Source: Pseudomonadota bacterium | GTDB lineage: Bacteria > Pseudomonadota > Gammaproteobacteria > Acidiferrobacterales > Acidiferrobacteraceae | Length of the DNA: 6,148 nt | Assembly: GCA_021797365.1 (NCBI GenBank) | Contig: JAJZZU010000168.1 | Span: 1 to 6,148 of the forward strand | Reading direction: 5' to 3' | Part shown: piece by piece, positions 1 through 5,353 of the stretch | How positions within the stretch are numbered: position 1 is the first letter of the stretch | Layout: each line of letters starts with the position of its first letter | Notes under the pieces: model-generated | Seen by the model: the letters and a program-made list of their open reading frames with translations, nothing else | What the model was told of the DNA's origin: nothing | The model's database searches: none | Position numbers and translations under genes: made by a program

Positions 1-184
1 GGCCGATCATATCCTCGCCGCCCTGTTCCTCAAGCGCTTCATCGCCCATGACCCCACCTGGATCCACCTGGACCTCTCCGCTGGGCGACATAAAGGGGGG
101 CTCGGAGCGATTCCCACCGATACCACGGGCTTTGGCGTCGACTTCACCCTGGCCTTGCTGGCCGATCCCGCCTTCGCCTGGTAG
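1..184 (+). CDS. M17-family (leucyl) aminopeptidase, C-terminal end only
   Basis: This is the last 60 codons of a gene that enters from the left edge, read from base 2 (GCC) to the TAG at 182-184. The peptide runs ADHILAALFLKRFI, then TWIHLDLSAGRHKGGLGAIP, then TDTTGFGVDFTLALL. That is the C-terminal helix and strand pattern of M17 metallo-aminopeptidases: xAALFLxRF, then W-x-H-x-D. The LDLSA..KGGL..IPTD.TGFGV version belongs, as I recall the family, to the subgroup often annotated 'leucyl aminopeptidase family protein', not to classical PepA. M17 enzymes release N-terminal amino acids from cytoplasmic peptides using two metal ions. The metal-binding and catalytic residues lie upstream of this window and cannot be checked. 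No terminator directly follows the stop; the nearest hairpin with a T-rich tail is at 470-502. Confidence 0.8.
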   Translation, partial: ADHILAALFLKRFIAHDPTWIHLDLSAGRHKGGLGAIPTDTTGFGVDFTLALLADPAFAW

Positions 185-190
185 CGGCGC

Positions 191-221
191 GTGCCGACCC
201 CAAACCGCCTTGTGCCGACCC
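191..221. repeat. 10-bp direct repeat GTGCCGACCC, two copies
   Basis: Identical copies lie at 191-200 and 212-221 with start points 21 bp apart, just downstream of the aminopeptidase stop. A spacing of two helical turns could suit a dimeric DNA-binding protein, but two copies in GC-rich DNA may be chance. No function is assigned. Confidence 0.4.
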
Positions 222-274
222 GCCATGCTCGATGCGAGACCATAAGGCCCGCACGCCCGATGGCGGCGCAGGAC

Positions 275-288
275 TTCCCGTACGGGAA
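275..288. repeat. Perfect 14-bp palindrome TTCCCGTACGGGAA
   Basis: The 14 bases equal their own reverse complement, and the symmetry stops at the flanking C274/T289. As DNA it resembles an operator for a dimeric regulator. As RNA it would form at most a 5-bp stem with a tight loop. A second inverted repeat follows at 303-316. No known operator consensus is recognised. Confidence 0.5.
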
Positions 289-469
289 TGTGGGCCACCT
301 GTCGGGTACCTACCCGCGAGGCGCACGCCCACGGATAGTCATGATCGGTGCCCCATGGAGAATGGCGGCCTGCCGACACCCGTACTGGATTTTAGGAGGC
401 GAGGGCGGTAAGATGCGCGCCTTGATCGGACTGCCTGACGCCGCAGGCGGCCGCGATCCTTAAATCGTT

Positions 470-502
470 AAGCGCCCCCACCCTAGGGGCGCTTTATATT
501 TT
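470..502 (+). terminator. Rho-independent terminator-like hairpin just before argD
   Basis: Nine contiguous base pairs, AAGCGCCCC (470-478) with GGGGCGCTT (486-494), close a 7-nt loop (479-485). A T-rich tail follows at 495-502 (TATATTTT). The tail is interrupted by two A residues but still T-rich, so this is a credible intrinsic terminator on the plus strand. It could end transcription from the aminopeptidase gene or from a small RNA. It sits only 9 nt before the argD ATG, so any argD transcript starting upstream must read through it. The 5' arm also has a second possible partner at 503-510. Confidence 0.65.
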
Positions 503-511
503 GGGGGCGCG
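472..511 (+). promoter_or_regulatory. Alternative hairpin that would hide the argD ribosome binding site
   Basis: GCGCCCCC at 472-479 is the exact reverse complement of GGGGGCGC at 503-510: eight G-C pairs around a 23-nt loop. The 503-507 G run is the only Shine-Dalgarno-like purine run before the argD ATG at 512, at 4-nt spacing. The same 5' arm builds the terminator stem, so the two structures exclude each other. The pairing is read directly from the sequence; a regulatory role is inferred. The TATATT hexamer at 495-500 also matches the -10 consensus at 5 of 6 bases. It lacks a good -35, but it could start a transcript only a few bases before the ATG, bypassing both hairpins. Confidence 0.4.
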
Positions 512-1693
512 ATGCCAACCGAACACTATCTCATGACGACCTACGGGCGACTCCCGGTCGCATTCACGCACGGTGAAGGGGCCTGGCTCTGGGACGAGGG
601 CGGCCGTCGCTATCTGGACGGGCTTGCCGGGGTCGCGGTCAATGGCCTTGGCCACGCCCATCCGGCGATCGTCGAGACGATCTGCGCCCAGGCCCGGCGT
701 CTGATCCATGTCTCCAATTGGTACGAGAACCGCGAGCAGCAGACCCTCGCCGAGCGCCTGTGCGCGGTGGCCGGTATGGATCGGGTGTTCTTCGCAAATT
801 CCGGGGCCGAGGCCAACGAGGCGGCCTTGAAGCTCGCGCGCCTGCATGGGCGTCGCAAGGGGGTCGAGGCGCCCGCTGTGATCGTCATGGAGGGGAGCTT
901 CCACGGTCGCACGCTGGGGACCCTGAGCGCCTCGGGAAGCCGCAAGGTCCAGGCCGGCTTCGAGCCCCTGGTACCGGGCTTTCGGCGCGTGCCGTTCAAT
1001 GATCTCGATGCCGTGCGCCAGGTCGGCGCGCGCGATCAGACCGTGGTCGCAGTGCTCGTCGAACCGATATTGGGGGAAGGCGGCATCCAGGTCCCGGATG
1101 CGGGCTACCTGAAGGGCCTGCGCAAGATCTGCGACGAGGCGGGCTGGCTGCTCATCCTAGACGAGATCCAGACCGGGCTATGTCGCAGCGGCGCATGGTT
1201 CGCCTGGCAGCACGAGCAGGCCCGCCCTGACGTCATGACCGTGGCCAAGGCCTTGGGCAACGGCCTGCCGATCGGCGCCTGTCTCGCGCACGGCACGGCC
1301 GCCGAGCTCTTCCATCCCGGTCAGCATGGGTCGACCTTCGGCGGCAACCCGCTGGCCGCCGCCGTAGGCCGCACCGTGATCGAGACGCTTGAGGGCATGC
1401 GCGCCTGGGAGCGGGCCGCAGCGCTGGGGCAAGGGCTGCTCAATGGCCTGCGCGAGCGATTGCACGACACCGCCGGCGTCAAGGCAGTACGCGGCCGCGG
1501 GCTCCTGCTCGGCATAGAACTGGATCGGCCGGCGCACGCCGTCATGCGCCTGGCCTTGAACCGCGGTCTTTTGCTGAATGTCACCGCCGAGCGGGTGGTA
1601 CGCCTCCTGCCACCACTCATCCTGAGTGACGAAGAGGCCCGCCTCCTGACGTCCGGCACCGCCGACGCCATCCAAGAGTTTCTGGCGTCATGA
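512..1693 (+). CDS. argD: Acetylornithine aminotransferase (class III, PLP-dependent)
   Basis: This 393-residue protein has the usual ArgD length. ArgD moves an amino group from glutamate to N-acetylglutamate semialdehyde, giving N-acetylornithine in cytoplasmic arginine synthesis; many ArgD proteins also serve lysine synthesis as the DapC aminotransferase. Visible family marks are WDEGGRRYLD and AVNGLGHAHP near the N terminus, SGAEANE (97-103), which helps hold the PLP phosphate, GSFHGRT (128-134), DEIQTG with the PLP-pyridine Asp at 217, the Schiff-base lysine K246 in TVAKALGNG, and GSTFGGNP with T275. All key residues are present. The ATG at 512 is chosen because a G run precedes it. The in-frame ATG at 533, just before TTYGRLPV where conserved sequence begins, has no such site. 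The TGA overlaps the argF start by 4 bp (ATGA, 1690-1693), so the two are very probably one operon. The upstream hairpins at 470-511 suggest control of expression. Confidence 0.95.
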   Translation: MPTEHYLMTTYGRLPVAFTHGEGAWLWDEGGRRYLDGLAGVAVNGLGHAHPAIVETICAQARRLIHVSNWYENREQQTLAERLCAVAGMDRVFFANSGAEANEAALKLARLHGRRKGVEAPAVIVMEGSFHGRTLGTLSASGSRKVQAGFEPLVPGFRRVPFNDLDAVRQVGARDQTVVAVLVEPILGEGGIQVPDAGYLKGLRKICDEAGWLLILDEIQTGLCRSGAWFAWQHEQARPDVMTVAKALGNGLPIGACLAHGTAAELFHPGQHGSTFGGNPLAAAVGRTVIETLEGMRAWERAAALGQGLLNGLRERLHDTAGVKAVRGRGLLLGIELDRPAHAVMRLALNRGLLLNVTAERVVRLLPPLILSDEEARLLTSGTADAIQEFLAS

Positions 1694-2589
1694 TTCGGCA
1701 TTTCTTGAGCCTGATGGACTGCACGCCCAAGGAGCTGCGCATGCTCATAGAGCGCGCGATGACGCTCAAGGCCATCCTTCACAGGCGCGAGCCGCACGAG
1801 TATCTGCGCGGATCGAGCCTCGCGCTCATCTTCGAGAAATCCTCGACGCGGACCCGCGTGTCGTTCGAGGCCGGCATCACCCAGCTCGGGGGCAACAGCA
1901 TGTTCCTTGCCCCCGCGGAACTCCAGCTGGGACGGGGTGAGCCGCTCGAGGACACGGCCCGCGTGGTGTCGCGCATGGTCGATGCCATCGTCATCCGCAC
2001 CCACGAGCACGCCAAGCTCGCGGCCTTCGCCGAGCATTCCCAGGTGCCGGTGATAAACGCCCTGACCGACCGCTTCCATCCCTGCCAGCTGCTCGCCGAC
2101 ATCCAGACGTATTTCGAGCATCGCGGCGACATCGCCGGACGTACGGTGGCATGGATCGGCGACGGCAACAACGTCTGCCAGTCGTGGATCAACGCCGCGC
2201 GGCAGTTCGGCTTCACCTTGCGCATCGCGACCCCCGCGGGGTATCGGCCGAACCCGGAGATCCTGGGGGCGGCCGCCGGGTCTGCGCATCTCGTCGAGAC
2301 CCCGGAGGACGCGGCGCGGGGCGCCGATCTGGTCGTGACCGACACCTGGGCGAGCATGGGGCAGGAATCCGAAAAAGAGGTACGCATGCGCGCCTTCCAG
2401 GGATACTGCGTCACAGCATGCCTCATGGACCTGGCCGCTGCGGACGCGCTCTTCATGCATTGCCTCCCCGCCTATCGCGGCGTAGAGGTCGCAGGCGAGG
2501 TCATAGACGGGCCGCGCAGCGTCGTCTGGGACGAGGCCGAAAACCGCCTTCATGCGCAAAAGGCGCTGCTCGAGTTTCTGCTCGCCTGA
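1690..2589 (+). CDS. argF: Ornithine carbamoyltransferase (anabolic type)
   Basis: This 299-residue enzyme joins carbamoyl phosphate and ornithine to make citrulline in the cytoplasm, two steps after ArgD (the deacetylase or acetyltransferase between them is not in this window). The carbamoyl phosphate loop is STRTR (52-56). HPCQ lies at 130-133. The start of the ornithine domain shows GDGNNV (157-162). The mobile loop reads DTWASMG (218-224), and HCLPA (257-261) carries the active-site Cys 258. These residues separate it from aspartate carbamoyltransferase. It is slightly shorter than the 330-residue E. coli enzymes and typical of the compact ArgF group. HCLPA is followed by YRG where HRG is more common, a mild variation. 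The ATG overlaps the argD stop and only a weak AAGAG (1674-1678) precedes it, so translation is probably coupled to argD. The gene ends 8 bp from the convergent minus-strand gene, with no hairpin in the gap. Confidence 0.95.
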   Translation: MIRHFLSLMDCTPKELRMLIERAMTLKAILHRREPHEYLRGSSLALIFEKSSTRTRVSFEAGITQLGGNSMFLAPAELQLGRGEPLEDTARVVSRMVDAIVIRTHEHAKLAAFAEHSQVPVINALTDRFHPCQLLADIQTYFEHRGDIAGRTVAWIGDGNNVCQSWINAARQFGFTLRIATPAGYRPNPEILGAAAGSAHLVETPEDAARGADLVVTDTWASMGQESEKEVRMRAFQGYCVTACLMDLAAADALFMHCLPAYRGVEVAGEVIDGPRSVVWDEAENRLHAQKALLEFLLA

Positions 2590-2597
2590 GCGCAAAC

Positions 2598-3380
2598 CTA
2601 GTTGTGATAATCGAATAACAATCGAGGATAGGGCGCGCAGCGTCGACAGAGGAAGCGGATCTGCCGGAAGAACGAGCGCGCCTGCCCCCAGATCTCTTGT
2701 GCGATCGCGCTGTCGAAATGCCGCCCCGTCGGGTTGGCGGCCGCCGGATCGACGTTGTAATAATGGACAATGAGCGGCTTGCCGTAGAATCGCATGTGCG
2801 CCTCGAAGGCCTGAAGCTTGGGCAGCGGCGTGCTCTGCTGGAAGGCGATCAAAAGCACCTTCGACTCGATCCGTTGTATGAGCGCGGCCTTCACCGACAC
2901 CCCCCCATCGCACGCCACCGTACCCGAGACGTCGTGGGGATCGGCAGCACTCGCCTCGAGCGACTGGAGGGCGCCCGCATGCCCCCACCCGAACGTGATA
3001 ACCTTGCGCCCGGGGGCGCTCAAGTATTCGATGGCCGCCCGCTCCATGGCCGCCCGGCGTCCATGTCCGCGGGCCGCGGCGTGCGCATGCCGGCTTGCAT
3101 GCCCGAGACCCAGGGTCAGCACCCGGTAGCCCTGCGCCCCGACGCGATCGGCCCAGGCGAGCGTATGCTCATCGAGGCCGGCCTTGCCGGGCAACAGCAA
3201 AAGCCCGATGCGCGCCGACGGCGGTCCCGTGCGGTAGACCTCGAAATGATGGCCGCTCTTGGTCGCGAGCTGCACGAATTTCCCGGAAAACGCCCGACAA
3301 GACAGATCGGGAAGCTTATGGGCCCATCCCGAGACACTGGTCAGGATCAACACCAGGCCCGCCGCTATTCCACGCCACAT
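2598..3380 (-). CDS. Exported dienelactone-hydrolase-like alpha/beta protein, apparently without catalytic triad
   Basis: A 260-residue protein with a Sec-type signal: MWRG, a hydrophobic stretch (about 5-16), and probable cleavage after SGWA (17-20). The mature part follows the dienelactone hydrolase layout: [13 protein letters not shown] (57-69), [12 protein letters not shown], a helix ending AAIEYL, a strand into the nucleophile elbow ([11 protein letters not shown], 126-136), VLLIAFQQ (175-182) and a final helix [15 protein letters not shown]. The family elbow is usually GFCWGG; here it is TFGWGH, with Gly131 at the Cys/Ser position. The usual Asp after the FGxxD strand and the His of the GHGF segment also seem absent (QQSTP near 181-185; VDPAAANP near 210-217). 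Four cysteines include a C-terminal CRRC (245-248), and residues 94-106 are His-rich. ATG 3380 is preferred because GAGGTG (3386-3391) lies 5 nt upstream and the signal peptide begins there; GTG 3386 is possible. Periplasmic location is inferred; function is unknown. Confidence 0.75.
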   Translation of the reverse strand: MWRGIAAGLVLILTSVSGWAHKLPDLSCRAFSGKFVQLATKSGHHFEVYRTGPPSARIGLLLLPGKAGLDEHTLAWADRVGAQGYRVLTLGLGHASRHAHAAARGHGRRAAMERAAIEYLSAPGRKVITFGWGHAGALQSLEASAADPHDVSGTVACDGGVSVKAALIQRIESKVLLIAFQQSTPLPKLQAFEAHMRFYGKPLIVHYYNVDPAAANPTGRHFDSAIAQEIWGQARSFFRQIRFLCRRCAPYPRLLFDYHN

Positions 3381-3385
3381 CCTCA

Positions 3386-3391
3386 CACCTC
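3386..3391 (-). promoter_or_regulatory. Ribosome binding site fixing the start of the exported hydrolase-like gene
   Basis: Read on the minus strand the bases are GAGGTG, six matches to the anti-Shine-Dalgarno sequence, 5 nt before the ATG at 3380-3378. Longer in-frame starts further upstream (3419, 3431, 3566) have no comparable site and would put unrelated residues before the signal peptide. Confidence 0.7.
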
Positions 3392-3429
3392 GGTTACGCT
3401 CGACCCTGCTATGCGCCATGCCGCCGGGC

Positions 3430-3458
3430 ATTATGATGACTTCGCCTACCGACCTCAA
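3430..3458 (-). promoter_or_regulatory. Sigma-70-type promoter for the exported hydrolase-like gene
   Basis: On the minus strand TTGAGG (3458-3453; 4 of 6 against TTGACA) is separated by exactly 17 bp from CATAAT (3435-3430; 5 of 6 against TATAAT). Transcription would start near 3423, leaving a leader of about 43 nt that contains the GAGGTG site. The spacing, match and position relative to the start codon make this the best promoter in the window. On the plus strand the same spot reads TATGAT (3432-3437), so a divergent plus-strand promoter may overlap it, though its -35 is poor. Confidence 0.6.
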
Positions 3459-3520
3459 GCGAGACATCCGGCGGTGCGGTGGTGCGCACCGGGAGCCTAC
3501 CCGATTCACCGTCCGATACC

Positions 3521-3536
3521 GGAGGCGGAGGCGATG
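3521..3536 (+). promoter_or_regulatory. Strong Shine-Dalgarno and ATG for a possible longer EttA
   Basis: GGAGG at 3521-3525 lies 8 nt before an ATG at 3534-3536, and a second GGAGG (3527-3531) is 2 nt before it. The frame from this ATG runs without a stop into ettA and would add 27 residues ([11 protein letters not shown]... to ...PVYTGR) before the family-typical start. It is by far the best ribosome binding site upstream of ettA, but the added residues do not resemble the known EttA N terminus. Confidence 0.4.
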
Positions 3537-3602
3537 AACGGGGTCCTGCGGGTGCCATTCGGGCACACCGACCAGGCGAGAGAAACTTCGCCAAACCCAG
3601 TG

Positions 3603-3608
3603 TATACT
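3603..3608 (+). promoter_or_regulatory. Candidate -10 element TATACT immediately upstream of ettA
   Basis: TATACT matches the -10 consensus at 5 of 6 bases and ends 6 nt before the ATG at 3615. A start of transcription 6-8 nt downstream would fall on or beside the ATG, giving a leaderless message. No good -35 is found 15-19 bp upstream (GAGAAA at the 17-bp position), so this remains a candidate only. Confidence 0.35.
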
Positions 3609-3614
3609 GGACGC

Positions 3615-5288
3615 ATGCCGATTCCCTACATATTCACCATGCAGCGGGTGACCAAGGTCGTCCCGCCGTCGCGCGAGATCCTGAAGAACATCTCGCTATC
3701 GTTCTACCCGGGCGCCAAGATCGGCGTGCTCGGATTGAATGGCGCTGGAAAATCGACGCTGCTGCGGATCATGGCGGGCGTGGACCGCGATTTCGACGGC
3801 GAGGCCAGTCCGGCCGCGCGCACGCGCGTAGGCTACCTCCCCCAGGAACCGGTACTGGACCCGACCAAGGATGTCCGCGGAAACATCGAGGAGGGGGTGG
3901 CGGCCACCAAGGCCCTGCTCGAGCGCTTCAATGCCATAAGCCTCCGATTCGGCGAACCGCTATCCGATGAACAGATGAACGCCCTGATCGAGGAGCAGGC
4001 CCAGGTTCAAAGCGAGATCGACGCCGTCGGCGCCTGGGAACTGGACCGTAAACTGGAGATTGCCGCCGAGGCCTTGCGCCTACCACCCTTCGACGCCGAC
4101 GTCACAGTACTGTCCGGGGGCGAGCGTCGCCGTGTGGCGTTGTGCCGGCTATTGCTGTCGGAACCGGACATGCTGTTGCTCGATGAGCCCACCAACCACC
4201 TGGATGCCGAGTCGGTCGCCTGGCTCGAACGCTTCCTCAAGGACTACAAGGGGACGGTGGTGGCAGTGACGCATGACCGCTACTTCCTCGACAACGTAGC
4301 CGGATGGATCCTGGAACTCGACCGCGGTCAGGGCATTCCCTGGGAAGGCAATTACTCCTCATGGCTCGAACAAAAGGAGAAGCGCCTCGCGATCGAGGAG
4401 AAGCAGGAGTCCGCGCGCCAGCGCACCATAAAGCGCGAGCTCGAATGGGTACGCACCGCGCCCAAGGGCCGGCACGCCAAGAGCCGTGCACGACTTGCCG
4501 CCTACGAGACGCTCGTGGCACAGGATGTCGAACAGCGCAACGAGACCCAGGACCTGTTCATACCGCCGGGCCCGCGGCTCGGGGATCTGGTCGTGGAGGC
4601 CGCGGATCTCACGAAGAGTTTCGGTGATCGCGTACTCATGGAGCACGTGAACTTCAAGCTGCCGCCCGGCGGGATCGTCGGGGTCATAGGGCCGAACGGC
4701 GCCGGCAAGACCACACTGTTTCGCATGATCGTGGGCGAGGAGCAGCCGGACGGGGGGTCGCTACGCATCGGACCGTCGGTGGTCCCGGCCTACGTAAGCC
4801 AGAGCCGCGACGCCCTGGATGGCAATAAGTCGGTATGGGCGGAGATCTCTGGCGGATCGGATATGATTCTGTTGGGTCGCCGCGAGGTATCCTCGCGCGC
4901 CTATGCCGGACGCTTCAATTTCCGGGGCGCCGACCAGCAGAAACTCGTCAAGGATCTGTCCGGGGGCGAACGCAACCGTGTCCATCTGGCGAAGCTTCTG
5001 AGGAGCGGCGGCAATCTTCTGCTGCTCGATGAGCCAACCAACGATCTCGACGTCGACACGTTGCGCGCCCTGGAGGAGGCCCTGCTCGAATTCGGCGGCT
5101 GCGCCATCGTGATCTCCCATGATCGGTGGTTCCTGGATCGCGTCGCGACCCACATCCTGGCCTTCGAGGGCGATAGCCGCGTCGTGTGGTTCGAGGGCAA
5201 TTACGCGGACTACGAAGCCGATCGCAAGCGCCGCCTGGGGGTGGAGGCCGACCGGCCTACGCGCATAAAATACAAGCGACTGGCCTAA
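3615..5288 (+). CDS. ettA: Energy-dependent translational throttle EttA (ABC-F ATPase)
   Basis: This 557-residue protein is close to the 555 of E. coli EttA and similar along its length. EttA is a soluble ABC-F protein that binds the ribosomal E site and lets the first peptide bond form or stalls the ribosome according to the ATP/ADP balance. Domain 1 has Walker [10 protein letters not shown] (40-48), the EttA-like arm after YLPQEP, signature LSGGE (166-170) and Walker [12 protein letters not shown] with catalytic E191. The linker begins [15 protein letters not shown] and continues through a charged, Arg/Lys-rich helix pair to [17 protein letters not shown]. Domain 2 has GPNGAGKTT (359-367), LSGGE (448-452) and DEPTNDLD with E473. 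The C terminus RIKYKRLA matches the family. No transmembrane segment is present, as expected. ATG 3615 aligns with the E. coli start (…FTMQRV against …YTMHRV), but only a weak TGGA precedes it; ATG 3534 is an in-frame alternative with a strong site. Confidence 0.96.
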   Translation: MPIPYIFTMQRVTKVVPPSREILKNISLSFYPGAKIGVLGLNGAGKSTLLRIMAGVDRDFDGEASPAARTRVGYLPQEPVLDPTKDVRGNIEEGVAATKALLERFNAISLRFGEPLSDEQMNALIEEQAQVQSEIDAVGAWELDRKLEIAAEALRLPPFDADVTVLSGGERRRVALCRLLLSEPDMLLLDEPTNHLDAESVAWLERFLKDYKGTVVAVTHDRYFLDNVAGWILELDRGQGIPWEGNYSSWLEQKEKRLAIEEKQESARQRTIKRELEWVRTAPKGRHAKSRARLAAYETLVAQDVEQRNETQDLFIPPGPRLGDLVVEAADLTKSFGDRVLMEHVNFKLPPGGIVGVIGPNGAGKTTLFRMIVGEEQPDGGSLRIGPSVVPAYVSQSRDALDGNKSVWAEISGGSDMILLGRREVSSRAYAGRFNFRGADQQKLVKDLSGGERNRVHLAKLLRSGGNLLLLDEPTNDLDVDTLRALEEALLEFGGCAIVISHDRWFLDRVATHILAFEGDSRVVWFEGNYADYEADRKRRLGVEADRPTRIKYKRLA

Positions 5289-5353
5289 AGGTCGTGCGCG
5301 GCCTGGAAAGGCGGTCCGGTCCGCCCCCCAGCGGGGACCGACGGGATACGCCC
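5289..5353 (+). other. Short ettA-exporter gap with GC-rich inverted repeat
   Basis: The 65 bp contain CGGTCC (5317-5322) facing GGACCG (5335-5340) around a 12-nt loop, and an overlapping second CGGTCC at 5312-5317. No T run follows, so I do not call it a terminator. The frame of the next gene is open throughout and offers a GTG at 5294, so this stretch may be coding. Confidence 0.4.

Larger units (their letters stand above)
185..469. other. Intergenic region with clustered inverted repeats, no convincing gene
   Basis: This gap between the aminopeptidase gene and argD holds no protein I recognise. It does hold structure. GTGCCGACCC occurs twice (191-200 and 212-221). TTCCCGTACGGGAA at 275-288 is a perfect palindrome. 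CGGGT/ACCCG at 303-307 and 312-316 forms a short stem with a 4-nt loop. GATCG/CGATC (424-428 with 454-458) encloses a 7-bp stem (431-437 with 444-450, one G-U). An open frame runs 191-463, but its early starts lack a ribosome binding site. Only the late in-frame ATG at 413 has an AGGAGG upstream (394-399), at a long 13-nt spacing, and it would encode just 16 residues. The region could be the leader of argD, the 3' trailer of the aminopeptidase mRNA or a small RNA ending at the terminator. Sequence alone does not decide. Confidence 0.5.

Noticed and set aside
381..414. TAAGAT (409-414) as a -10 element for argD
   Set aside because: Only 4 of 6 matches, no acceptable -35 at 15-19 bp, and the terminator at 470-502 would lie between it and argD.
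191..463. 90-codon plus-strand frame between the aminopeptidase gene and argD
   Set aside because: No ribosome site before the early starts, no recognisable family, and several inverted repeats inside. Only the last 16 codons are kept as a possible leader ORF.
512..2589. An ArgR operator (ARG box) controlling argDF
   Set aside because: I looked for paired TGAAT/ATTCA-type half sites upstream of argD and found none, so no such site is annotated.
1321..2988. Long minus-strand open frame of 555 codons
   Set aside because: It lies opposite argD and argF and runs past the argF end into the next gene. Its translation shows no recognisable domain. Long antisense frames are expected opposite GC-rich genes.
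2697..3614. Plus-strand in-frame extension of ettA up to 863 codons
   Set aside because: Most of it is antisense to the exported-protein gene, which has its own promoter, ribosome site and signal peptide. EttA homology begins only at 3615; at most the last 27 codons (from 3534) deserve consideration.
5312..5340. GC-rich inverted repeat as an ettA terminator
   Set aside because: There is no T run after the stem, the loop is 12 nt, and it lies within the open frame leading into the next gene.
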